This document shows, piece by piece, positions 32,058-41,330 of a stretch of DNA of 64,000 nucleotides. Position 1 is the stretch's first letter. Each line of letters begins with the position of its first letter. The position numbers and the translations under genes were made by a program. The notes under the pieces were generated by a model that worked only from the letters and a program-made list of their open reading frames with translations, ran no database searches and was not told the origin of the DNA. Source of the stretch: CAVQSS01 sp963746605 (GTDB taxonomy: Bacteria; Desulfobacterota; RBG-13-43-22); contig CAVVCH010000042.1 of the NCBI GenBank assembly GCA_963746605.1, positions 31,376 through 95,375 of the forward strand, read 5' to 3'.

Positions 32058-32159
32058 TTAGATGAGGCCGAGTTCCTGCTGCTTCTCGTTCGAGGGAATA
32101 CCCGTTTCAGCATCCCATCCCCGCAGCCGGTAGTATTCGGTGAGCATCTGGTCATAGCA
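32058..32159 (-). pseudogene. Severed C-terminus of a second AOR
   Basis: The last 33 codons before a stop read CYDQMLTEYYRLRGWDAETG, then IPSNEKQQELGLI. This matches the conserved C-terminal end of aldehyde ferredoxin oxidoreductases (MLDEYYxLRGWDxxTGxPTxxKLxELGL). The frame upstream (to 32381) has no AOR similarity and runs into the regulator gene. The rest of 31901-32428 shows nothing else that I recognise. A rearrangement has removed the body of the gene. Confidence 0.75.
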
Positions 32160-32428
32160 CCCTCTATCCGAGCCTTCTCCCCGGGCCGACCGGTCGCGAT
32201 GGGTTCCTCCGGCAGACGGCGTGGCGGAAAATCGTCGCTCGGATATACTATCAGGAATAGATATCTCTTGACTTCCTCCCTCAATAACCTCATATTCTGA
32301 CAACATTCGCGTTTTTTCTTGTAGGAATAGAGTAGTATTTTTTTGTGGGAGCTTAGACCATGCCGACCAGGCCGACGCCAACGCTCACTCCAAAGCCAAA
32401 AATGGGCAACAGGTTATAGAAGCTGACT

Positions 32429-35400
32429 ATGTCTGAGAGGCCTGCTCGCATAGCCAAGATTACCCGTCCGAGAATCAGGGGTGTTTTCCCGAGGGATAGG
32501 CTGTTTGGCTTGCTCGATGAAACGCGGAAATATCCGGTGACCTGGATTTCCGCCCCTGCCGGTTCCGGGAAGACGACGCTGATCGCCACCTATCTCGAGG
32601 ATAAAAAGATCCCCTGCCTCTGGTACCAGGTGGATGAAGGGGATGCTGACATCGCGACCTTCTTCAGTTTCTTAGGTATCGCGGCAAAAAAGCAGCCCCT
32701 CAAAAACGAAAACCCCTGCCCCTGCTCACCCCCGAATATTTACAGGGCCTATCCACCTTTACCTTGAGGTACTTTGAAAACCTTTTCAGCCGGCTTAAAC
32801 TCCCTTTCATCCTGGTTCTGGATAATTATCAGACTGTCCCGGCTGAATCCAATTTTCATGAGGTGATCAACCAGGGGATCAGCACGATACCGGACGGTAT
32901 CCAGGTAATCGTCATCAGCCGCCAGGATCCGCCTCCCGCCTTTTCCAGGTTGCGGGCCAATGGATTGATGAAAATGATCGACTGGGATGACCTGCGTTTG
33001 ACCTTGGAGGAGACGACCGGGATCGTGCCGTTGAAGGCCCAAGAGATCCGGTCCAAGGAGGTCATCGGGCAACTGCACCTGGCCGTCGACGGTTGGGTCG
33101 CCGGGCTGATATTGATGTTGGAGAGCATCAAGAGGAGGGGAGCGCCTTATTTATTTCAGAAAATGGCCCCGGAGGAGATCATCGATTATTTCGGGAATGA
33201 ATTATTCAATAAAGCAGATAAAGCGAACCAGGATTTCTTACTCCAGACCGCTTTTCTGCCTAGGATTACCATAAAGGCGGCGGAACAACTTTCCGGCCAC
33301 TCTAATGCCGGCAGTATTCTATTGACCCTTAGCAGAAATAATTATTTTACCGAGAGGTATTATACCGCTGAGCCTGTTTTTCAGTATCATCCGTTGTTCC
33401 GGGAGTTTCTGATGGCCCGGGCCAGAGAAACGTTTTCCCAGGAGAAGCTATTGGCATTGGTCCATCAGACGGCATTTCTTCTTGAGGAAGACGGCCGGAT
33501 AGAGGCCGCCATTTCACTCTATCGAAGTCTTGGCGATTGGGAAGCGTTGGTCCAGCTCATCCTGAAGGAGGCCCCCTCGATTCTCGCCCAGGGAAGATAC
33601 CGCACTCTGGAAGAATGGCTTGACAGCCTCCCCCGGGATCTCGTTGAACAGGATCCCTGGCTTCTCTATTGGAAGGGGACTTCCCGATTCCCGTTCGATC
33701 CCGCCCGCGCGCAATCTTATCTGGAGCGGGCCTTTGAGCAATTCAGGGCTCTGGGCGATTTCGTTGGCGGCCTGCTTGCCTGGTCCGGCGTCGTGCATTC
33801 TATTGTATATCGGTTTGAGGATCATTTATCCCTGGATCGATGGATCCAATTATTTCCGGCGCTGCCGCAGAATCCCGAGAGGATCATCCCTCCGGAAGTC
33901 TGGATTGAGGTCGTGTCAAGCATGTTCACCGCGGTGACCTATCGATATCCCGAACATGGGGAAACCGGGGTCTGGATAAGACGCGCCGAATCCATCGCGG
34001 CAGATCCGGAAATCCAGGCGTTAAGGCCCAGATTCTTTTGCAACTGGTGCATCACTACGGGGTTAAGGGTGACTATGAGCAGTCATTCCTGGGGGTCCGG
34101 TCATTGCAAGACCTGGCACAGTCCGAAGAAGACGCACCTTATCCTCATCATGGCGCGGCTGGCGGAAGCGATGCACTTCGGTTTAACCGGTGATGACGGG
34201 AAATGCCTCCTGGCCGTTGCAGACGGACTAAAGACCTCCGAGAGGACAGGAATATACCTTTTCGACTATCTCCTGTTGGCGCATGGCATATCCTGTTGTC
34301 AGGACATGGGCGATCTGGAAATGGCCCAGAACCTGCTTGAAAAAATGGCATCTTCCCGGGGTCATCTCAGTCCACATATGAAAGGGATACGTCATTTTGT
34401 CCAGGCCCGTCAGTTCCTTTTGCGGTCTGAGTTGAGAGCGGCGGCCACCGAGGTCGAGTTCGGTTTGAGAGCAGATACGGAAGTTGGAGCGTATAACGGC
34501 CTATGCCTGATGAATCTGTTGATCGCCCAGATCATGCACGTTAGCGGAAAGGACCGGGAAGCTTGGGGCCATCTCCAGGAGGCCGCACGCATTACCAGAA
34601 AGGTGAATAACAAGGTATTCGAATATCATGGTCTCATGATTGAGGCGCACTTTTACCTCGACCAGGGGGAAGAGACCCGCGGATTGGCCTCGCTGCGGAA
34701 GGCCCTGGCCATTGGGAAAGAAAAAGGACTTCTGAACACGTTTGTCGATCAGCCGGCTGTAACTGCCAGGCTCTGTGTGAAAGCCCTCGAAGAAGGGTTG
34801 GAAGTCCCCTATGTCAGGGAAATCATACAGAAGCGGCGATTGATCCCCAAGGACCCTCCGCTGCACCTGGAAAACTGGCCCTGGCCCATTAAAATCAGCA
34901 CCCTCGGAAGGTTCGAACTGCTCAAGGACGGGAACCCTGTTGAATTCCCCCGGAAGATTCAGAAGAAGCCGCTGCTCCTCCTGAAGGCCATCATCGCCCT
35001 CGGAGGGAGGGAGGTGAATGAGGAGCGGTTGATGGACATCCTCTGGCCCGAGGCCGACGGCGACCAGGCCTACAACGCCTTGACCACCACCCTGTCCCGC
35101 CTGCGCCAATTACTGGGTGAACAAGCCCTGGAGGTTCGGGCCGGGAGGGTGAGCCTGAACCCTCGTTTCTGCTGGGTGGATGTCTGGGCCTTTGAAGATC
35201 TCCCCCGCATAGCAGAGGATTCGTGGAGAGGGAATCATTCGGGCGATGGCAGCGCCAAGGCATTGACGTTGATGGACAAGGCTGTTGATCTGTACCAGGG
35301 GGCCTTCTTATCCGATGAGGGATCCGAGCTTATGTGCGCCTTGCCCCTCCGCGAGCGTCTAAGAAATCGGTTCATTTCCCTGATTGAGAGGCTGGGTGGT

Positions 35401-35653
35401 TCCCTGGAACAATCGGAACAATGGGAGCGGGCCGTCGTCGTTTACCAGAAAGGCCTGAGGGTTGACTACCTGGCCGAGGAGTTATATCGAGGTCTCATGG
35501 CCTGCTATGGGAGTCTCGGCGAAATCGTCAAGGTGGTGCAAGTCTACAGGCAGTTGAAAGCCGCCCTCTCCTTCCGTCCTGGGAGTCGAACCCTCCCCCA
35601 AGACCGAAACCCTGTACAGGACCCTGATATCCCTCCAAAAAACTCACAAATAG
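32429..35653 (+). CDS. MalT-like ATPase/BTAD transcriptional regulator with several frameshifts
   Basis: A full product of about 1,075 aa is readable only across frames. N-terminal STAND-type ATPase (ITRPRIRGVFPRDRL, Walker A SAPAGSGKTTL near residue 40, VLDNYQ Walker B), a TPR-like middle, then a winged helix (about 34885-35200, ISTLGRFELLKDGNPVEFPR) and a bacterial transcriptional activator domain. Breaks: a -1 shift in the A6 run 32686-32691; a shifted island at about 34030-34135, where the better frame reads LLQLVHHYGVKGDYEQSFLG; and a +1 shift near 35570, after which VLGVEPSPKTETLYRTL leads to TAG at 35651. It regulates unknown targets. It is either decayed or error-rich sequence. Confidence 0.75.
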
Positions 35654-35826
35654 ACTGCCTTGGCTCTAGGGACATGGGGCCAAAATTTTTCACTTCCAGT
35701 ATATTTTCCCTCTTATTTGGGCCAATCCGTAACTAATCAGTAACTTTTCCCATGTTATACAGTCACTAAAATCAACCAAATTAGTCCGGACATTCTTTAT
35801 TTTATAGCGAGGCCCGCCACGGCGAG

Positions 35827-35885
35827 TCGAAGCAATCCCCATTAAGAGCTGGGGGAAGGTCCCAATTCACCAGGGGGATTGCTTC
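35827..35885. repeat. 13-bp inverted repeat CGAAGCAATCCCC
   Basis: Arms at 35827-35839 and 35873-35885 are perfect complements with a 33-nt spacer. It lies in the 281-nt gap behind the regulator gene, which holds no other feature that I can support. Confidence 0.65.
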
Positions 35886-35934
35886 GCGGGTGCTCCCGCA
35901 GGGCATTCGGGCGTAATAAACAACCGGTCAGCAA

Positions 35935-36240
35935 TTGACAAGCAGGCGAAGGGAGAGAAGGCTCCTGGAATCCTATATCCTCCGCATATACCGCCGTGAA
36001 AAAGGCGTCCCCGACCGGATTATCGGGATCATCGAAGAGAGCGGGGTGGAAGAGAAGCGGGCCTTTACCTGTTTCGATGAACTTTGGAGGATATTGAACC
36101 CCACCCAAGCCAGGCAAGCGCCAGGTGAGCAAAACAAAGAGTCCAAAGGCCATAGAAAAAGAAAAACCACAACGGAAGTACTAAGTCCTTTTTGGGGAGG
36201 GAAGAGGCCAAAGGAGGTGCGATTGAGAGGATGCTGGTAA
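35935..36240 (+). CDS. Small basic hypothetical protein
   Basis: 101 aa from a TTG; no good ribosome-binding site, so the start is uncertain. The pattern RRLLESYILRIYRREKGVPD followed by RIIGIIEESGVEEKRAF and FDELWRILN resembles small conserved proteins that end in a short helix-rich domain. The tail after residue 55 is charged and low-complexity. Function unknown. Confidence 0.45.
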   Translation: MTSRRRERRLLESYILRIYRREKGVPDRIIGIIEESGVEEKRAFTCFDELWRILNPTQARQAPGEQNKESKGHRKRKTTTEVLSPFWGGKRPKEVRLRGCW

Positions 36241-36300
36241 AAAACTGGATCCTTGGGGTGGGAATTGACCCTAAAAAACAAGACGAAAGGAGGAGATGAG

Positions 36301-36676
36301 ATGCGTTCAAGAACTTATTTGTTAGTGGCCTTGGTTCTGGTTTTGGCCATGGGGATGGGTTGCAGCAGCGGGAGCAGCAACGGGAGTAGCAGCGGAGGGG
36401 GTTCTTCCGCCACAATAGTGGGCACTTGGAATTTGGTTAGTTCCACAGGCGGAACGTGGGCACAGCAAGTTACATTTAATTCAAATGGAACAGGATCAAC
36501 CTCAGGGGGGACAGCTCCAAGTCAAACCTTTACTTGGACTCAGCAGGGAAGCCAAGTAGTCATGACCTTTCAAGGGGGTGGGCACGCTCACTATCAACAA
36601 TGTGGCTTCTCCGGTTGGCAATTCCAATACGCTGGTAGATTCTTCAGGGCGAACGGCTACTTATTCACGTGCATAG
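36301..36676 (+). CDS. Lipoprotein with lipocalin-like beta domain, one frameshift
   Basis: ATG at 36301 after AAAGGAGGAGAT. A type II signal with lipobox LAMGMGC (Cys21) is followed by a Gly/Ser linker. The beta-rich domain begins IVGTWNLVSSTGGTW and has Gly-Thr repeats. After QGG at about 36579 the natural continuation is one frame over (GTLTINNVASPVGNSNTLVD, then SSGRTATYSRA and TAG at 36674), so one G is extra in GGGGTGGG. It is an outer-membrane or periplasm-facing lipoprotein of unknown role. Confidence 0.65.
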
Positions 36677-36830
36677 ATGGAAAAGGGGGGAGGAGAAGGA
36701 TGAACCTACGGTTATTCCGTCCTTTCTTTTTGAAAAGGATTTTCTAGGCAGGATCGAATTGATTAGGCGACATGACGTTATTGGATAAACCTCTAACCCA
36801 AGATACGATTCTTTTAGAGGAGGAAAGATC

Positions 36831-37411
36831 ATGAAAAAAAAATATTGGTCCTATTAATAGCTCTCGTTCTTTTCGTTCCAGGAAATGTTTTTGCGGCAAA
36901 TGGTACGCCATTTCAGGAACTTCAGGAGCAAATTGACCAGCTTAAAACCCAACTGCAGAACATACAGCTAATTCCCGGGCCAGCGGGACCAGCGGGAGAA
37001 GGAGCAATTAAAGTCTACGATGCAATGAATCAATTCCTGGGAATCTATGCTGGACTTCCTCCTGGAGGTGGATCATTGCGCCGGGTATATTCATTCCTGA
37101 TTTAGGACTATTTTTCCAGATAGTATTAGATCCTCGGGATTCTGAATACGGGCAAATCCCAAAGGCGGCTACATTCATCAAGCGGCACAACTGGATATAT
37201 TCGTAGGGTCACGGGTATGCTATTGCATACTTGTGGTGACAAATATGTCACTGGCATAGGAGAACTAGAACCGGCTATTTTAGTAACAAATATTATTATA
37301 GGTTGTTCTGCAATGGGTACAGTGACTACCCCGTGCTTTGCAACCAAGGAAATACCTACTGGTGATATTCCGTTTAATCTACCAGTGGCAATGCCCCTTC
37401 GATACGAATGA
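36831..37411 (+). CDS. Secreted protein with coiled coil and GPAGPAG segment, multiple frameshifts
   Basis: ATG 36831 behind TAGAGGAGGAAAG. A signal peptide (MKKKILVLLIALVLFVPGNV) is readable if the A9 run (36834-36842) is A10. Next come a short coiled coil (FQELQEQIDQLKTQLQNIQ), the collagen-like GPAGPAGEGA, and the VYDAMNQFLGIYAG repeat-like start of a beta domain. That domain continues in other frames (IFIPDLGLFFQIVLDPRDSE, then GDKYVTGIGELEPAILV, KEIPTGDIPFNLPVAMPL and TGA at 37409). At least three indels are needed. This family of small exported proteins is uncharacterised. Confidence 0.6.
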
Positions 37412-37440
37412 AGAAAAGGGCAACTTCTTAAAATTTGGGA

Positions 37441-37464
37441 GGCAGAGTCCGAAATGGCTCTGCC
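37441..37464 (+). terminator. Hairpin after the secreted protein gene
   Basis: GGCAGAG (37441-37447) pairs with CTCTGCC (37458-37464), extendable by CC/GG inside a bulge. The T-tract is weak (TTATCT). It lies 30 nt after the stop at 37411. The following 37465-37649 holds nothing that I recognise. Confidence 0.5.
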
Positions 37465-37649
37465 TTATCTGCAAGAATTTCAAATAGTAATTCATGTTTG
37501 CTAACGGATTTCGGATCCAACATTAATAGGTGAAGTCCCATGCCACCCTGCGGAAAAGCCGTGCCCGGTGCCCCTCTCGCCGGTAGGGCGTCCTTAACGC
37601 CCTCAGCCAGGACCGTTCAGCCGGAAGTACCCCGTGGTGACTCTATCCG

Positions 37650-37934
37650 CTAATCTTTATATTCATTATGGCAGGATTTTTTCCTGTCTTTCAAGCCCCC
37701 GTATTCTTCCAGTGCCCCGTTGAGGTCCCCGGCTTTGATTTTCTCCCCCACCCGGGCCACCTGCCTCAGGAAATCGTCTCCCACTTCCCGGGGTACTTTG
37801 CCGGTTTCCCCGAGAAAATCCCGGCTGGCTTTTTCAAACTCCTGAAAGATCGTCTGGGGGTCCCCCTTCCCTTTTTCCAGGGCCGATTTCAAGTCGGAAT
37901 AATACTGAGACATCCTTTTTTTCGATTCGAGCAT
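37650..37934 (-). CDS. Small helical hypothetical protein
   Basis: 94 aa, ATG at 37934 behind GGAGAAGGAGA. Almost entirely helical and charged (SQYYSDLKSALEKGKGDPQ, FQEFEKASRDFLGETGK, DDFLRQVARVGEKIKAGD), with no signal or membrane segment. Tandem amphipathic helices suggest a small helical bundle. Not recognised beyond that. Confidence 0.6.
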   Translation of the reverse strand: MLESKKRMSQYYSDLKSALEKGKGDPQTIFQEFEKASRDFLGETGKVPREVGDDFLRQVARVGEKIKAGDLNGALEEYGGLKDRKKSCHNEYKD

Positions 37935-38000
37935 GACCCGGTCTCCTTCTCCCTTCGATCAGGGGAGCATCTCCCCTGGCATTGGGTGGATCCTGTACGG

Positions 38001-38032
38001 TTAATAATCAATAATTAACAATTGATTATTAA
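38001..38032. repeat. AT-rich 12-bp palindrome
   Basis: TTAATAATCAAT (38001-38012) and ATTGATTATTAA (38021-38032) are perfect complements separated by 8 nt, in the 195-nt gap between two leftward genes. A simple palindromic unit, possibly a weak bidirectional terminator for the epimerase gene. Confidence 0.6.
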
Positions 38033-38129
38033 TTATTAATATCATCTTGGTTAAGCTGATCTCTGCCCCCTTAAATCCATGCTTCATGCCCGCCCAAACA
38101 GGGGGTTTAATACTCTCCAAAATTTTTGG

Positions 38130-39113
38130 CTAGAGGTACCCTTCTTTCTTATACCATTCGGCGGTCAGTCGCAATCCCTCTTCGATTCCCACCCGGGGTT
38201 GATACCCGAGTTCCCGTTTGGCTTTACTGATATCAAAGGCCCGGTTCTGCCGGTACCAGTCCACCCGGCGGGGGAAAATGGGCGGGGTGATGTGAAAGGG
38301 TTTACAAACCTTTTCGAAGATATGCCCGGCAATGATGAGCGGAATGATGGGATAGTAATTGATCTTTACGTCGATCCCCATGGACTGCCCCACTTTTTTT
38401 ACCAGGTCTCGGATTTCCAGATATTCCTCATCCGCAATGAGGTAGGCCTGCCCGTCCCCCCTCCCCTCTTCCATGGTCAGCATAAAAGCGTCAATCAGGT
38501 TGTCGATGTACAAGGGATGGTAAAAGGTCTTGCCGCTGCCGAACATGGGGAATTTCCCCTTGGCCACCCTTTTATAGATCATATAGAATCGCTCCGGGTC
38601 CCCGGGTCCGTAGATGGCCGCCGGTCGAAGGATGACGGTCTTCAACCCTTTCCGGAAGTATTCCAGAACGATGGGTTCGGCTTGGTATTTGGTGGACTGG
38701 TAATAATCCGCTGGTTGAATCGGAGCGTCCTCACCGCCGGGGGGGTGGTCGATATTTCCGTGAACGCCGCAGGTGCTGCAATAGATGAATTTCTTGACCC
38801 CCTGGCGAAAGGCCGCTTCCAGGGCATTGACGGTGCCGCCCACATTGACTTCGTCGTAGAAGCTGTTCGGAACGTTTAATTCCCGAAACGCGGCCGCCAG
38901 ATGGTGGACCAGTTCCACGCCTTCCATGCTTTTTTCCACTATCGCCTTATCGGTGACGCTGCCGATGACGACTTCAGCCCCCCATTGACGGAGTTCCTCG
39001 GTTTTCAACCCCTCCTTATAATCCAAAGCCACCACCTGATGGCCTTCGTCCAGAAGCCGTTTAACCAGAGCCTTTCCGGTGAAGCCCGTTCCTCCCGTTA
39101 CTAGAATCCGCAT
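38130..39113 (-). CDS. NAD-dependent epimerase/dehydratase (3-beta-HSD-like)
   Basis: 327 aa extended short-chain dehydrogenase. The Rossmann motif GGTGFTGKALV is at residues 7-17, the acidic dinucleotide residue follows the second strand (VALDY), and the catalytic Y-x3-K is YQSTK with upstream Ser/Thr in YCSTCGVHG. AAAGGAGG precedes the ATG. Family members isomerise nucleotide sugars or oxidise sterol-like or polyol substrates; the nearby glycan genes favour a sugar-nucleotide role. It is separated from the upstream glycosyltransferase by a 183-bp repeat. Confidence 0.88.
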   Translation of the reverse strand: MRILVTGGTGFTGKALVKRLLDEGHQVVALDYKEGLKTEELRQWGAEVVIGSVTDKAIVEKSMEGVELVHHLAAAFRELNVPNSFYDEVNVGGTVNALEAAFRQGVKKFIYCSTCGVHGNIDHPPGGEDAPIQPADYYQSTKYQAEPIVLEYFRKGLKTVILRPAAIYGPGDPERFYMIYKRVAKGKFPMFGSGKTFYHPLYIDNLIDAFMLTMEEGRGDGQAYLIADEEYLEIRDLVKKVGQSMGIDVKINYYPIIPLIIAGHIFEKVCKPFHITPPIFPRRVDWYRQNRAFDISKAKRELGYQPRVGIEEGLRLTAEWYKKEGYL

Positions 39114-39200
39114 AGAATCCTCCTTTTTCTATATGACCCCGCCTGCCGGGCTGGATAGTATATTAACAGACGATCATTGTCATCTTACAATAAAATTCTT

Positions 39201-39384
39201 AATGCGAAAATAAAATCCAAAACCGTTTTTTAAGCCCTTTCCCTGGGTCGTCATACCGGACTTGATCCGGTATCCAGAACCTCAACAGCTTATCCGAGGC
39301 TGGATTCCGGATCGCGCTTCGCTTGTCCGGAATGACGAATTTTAGTCAATTCTTATTTTCATGCCTCGGGGTGCCCGTCCCGGG
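39201..39384 (+). repeat. Dispersed 183-bp repeat, copy 2
   Basis: Near-identical to 29842-30024 in the same orientation, including both palindromic modules and the flanking GCGAAAATAAAAT and TTATTTTCATGCCTCGG words. Confidence 0.85.
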
Positions 39385-39393
39385 CACGGGGTT

Positions 39394-40591
39394 TTATTGT
39401 TTTATCAAGTTCGCCGGATTTTTTTTCGGCCGGCCGAAAAGTTTCTCTTCCAGACGATCATAAAAATAAAGCAGTTTTTTTTGATACGCCTCGAAGCAAT
39501 ATTCCTCCTGAACCCTCTTTCGGCCGGCCTGAGCCAGCCGATCCCTCAAAGATCCGTTTTCCAGCAGCGTCACCAGGCCATCGCCCAGGGCTTCCGGGGT
39601 GGGGTCGACCAGATAAGCGATTCGGTCATCGAGCACCTGGGTGTGGGTGGGAAGCCGGGTCGCCAGGACCGGTTTTCCGGAATCCAGGTAGGAATATATT
39701 TTCATGGGAGTGTTGTTGCCCTTGATCCGGGGAGAAACCAGGATCGTAGCCTGGGCCAGCCAATGAGGAAGTTCGGCCAGGGGCTTGGGTCCCAGAAAAT
39801 CCACCCGCCCGGTCAATCCCAATTCCTCCCCCCGCTTCCGGTAGTGCTTGATATCCGGTTCGGCGCCCCCGATGACAACCAGCCGGGCCGCCCCGGCCCG
39901 GGGCAGCGCCTGCTGAAAAGCCTCCAAAAGCAGATCGATCCCCTGGTATTTTTCCAGATTGCCTACATACATGATCACCGGTTCCACCCAGGTCTTGGTG
40001 GCGGACCGGTTGGTTTCTCCGTCCGGGTCGGAAAGCAGGGAAATGTCCTCCAATCGGCAGACTAATTTTTCAGGGGCGCATTGCAGCACTTCATCCTCCA
40101 GCGCCCGGCAAACGGCTATGGCGCCGGCGCTTTCCCGGATAACCTTTTTTTCCAGCCAATGAAGGATGGCGGTCACGGGTTTCAGAAACCGATATTTTTC
40201 ACCAATCTGCTGGGAGAGGGAAGAGTCGAGGTCATACACAAAGGGAAGCCGAACTGTTTTTTTTAGGACCAGGGCCATGAAGGCCGATTCTTCCACGGCG
40301 TGGATCACATCAAAGCGGTTTTTTCTGACCAGACCGATCAAGGAAAAACACATGATCCCATCGTAGACCAGCTTCTTCCAGGAGGGACCGGGTTTGATAT
40401 TTTTTATGCCCGGCAGGGCCGGAATTCTGGAGAGCGACACATTGGGAATGGAAACGGTTTCCCCTTCCGGATACGTCAGAATATGAACCCTGGTGTCCGG
40501 CTTCGCCCAGGACCCGTGCGGCCAAATGAATGGCAATGGGGGTCCCCCGGTTCTGATAGAAAGGACAGGGGGCTAGGAGCAGGATCTTCAA
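39394..40591 (-). CDS. GT4-family glycosyltransferase, one apparent frameshift
   Basis: About 398 aa if the ATG at 40591 (MKILLLAPCPFYQNRGTPIA) is joined to the main frame. One extra G near 40490 (CACCAGGGTTCAT, where GHQVHILTYP would need CAG GTT) breaks it. GT-B fold: acceptor-side N-terminal half, then EPVIMYVGNLEKYQGIDLLL and the donor-binding motif PRIKGNNTPMKIYSYLDSGKP, with the Glu of the usual E-x7-E shifted. A retaining sugar transferase acting at the inner membrane face is likely. It lies 4 nt downstream of the methyltransferase gene, in one operon. Confidence 0.85.
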
Positions 40592-40595
40592 GAGG

Positions 40596-41330
40596 CTATT
40601 CCGGAGTCACTCGAAGGACAATCGGCGAACCCAGGAGTCCGGTTAAGCCCATCCGCTGAACAAATGATTCCAGATTTTTTGACGCGGCCCCGCTTTTCAA
40701 GGCCCGGTGGAGCGCCATGGGCCAAAAAAATTCCGGCCGAAAAAGAGGCCGCCCGAACCGGTTTTTTTGGAATTCGTTCATAATTTCCCCTCGGCTGAAG
40801 CAGGCGAAGGGTCGGGTGTTCTTTTCCACGGCCTTTTTTAACTGAAACAAAAGCTTGGAAAAAATATTGACGCTGCGCAGGTCGGGGTAATCCACGATTA
40901 CGGCTTGGCCGGCTAAACGGCAGAGTTCGGTGATTAATACCGGCCAGGCCTCGAGATGAGGGATCAGACGGAACGAAAGGACCACATCGAAACGCTTATC
41001 CTCAAAAGGCAGGGCCAGCAGGTCCCCTACCTGGAAGGTGTACGATCCGTCCGGGAGCAGGCGAGTGAGGCGATCCTGGCATTCCGGGCGGCTGCCGGCT
41101 ACGGTCACATCATATCCGGCTTCGACCAGCGGCAGGGCGAGCTGAGCGTGCCCTCCGCCCACATCCAGGACCCGGGCCCGGGGCCAGGGTTTCAGCAGCT
41201 CCAGGGTAATCTGCGTTTGAACCTCTAAAAAATATTTCCCAACTTCGCCGGAAAAGCGACGGGCGTAGCCTTCGGATGAGGTTTCCACATCGGCGTATTC
41301 CGGCTGATGTTTCCTGGTCTCCGGATTCAT
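40596..41330 (-). CDS. Class I SAM-dependent methyltransferase
   Basis: 244 aa. Motif I is VLDVGGGHAQLALPL (about residues 53-67), the acidic residue at the end of strand 2 is replaced by Ser in VAGSRPE, and the substrate-binding part has DVVLSFRLIPHLE. It overlaps the start region of the flavoprotein gene by 4 nt (ATGA), so it belongs to the same operon. It probably methylates a glycan or lipid intermediate; the target is unknown. Confidence 0.85.
   Translation of the reverse strand: MNPETRKHQPEYADVETSSEGYARRFSGEVGKYFLEVQTQITLELLKPWPRARVLDVGGGHAQLALPLVEAGYDVTVAGSRPECQDRLTRLLPDGSYTFQVGDLLALPFEDKRFDVVLSFRLIPHLEAWPVLITELCRLAGQAVIVDYPDLRSVNIFSKLLFQLKKAVEKNTRPFACFSRGEIMNEFQKNRFGRPLFRPEFFWPMALHRALKSGAASKNLESFVQRMGLTGLLGSPIVLRVTPE

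Noticed and set aside
36253..36300. N-terminal extension of the lipoprotein from an upstream in-frame start
   Set aside because: The ATG at 36301 has an ideal ribosome-binding site and opens the lipoprotein signal; the extension would mask it.
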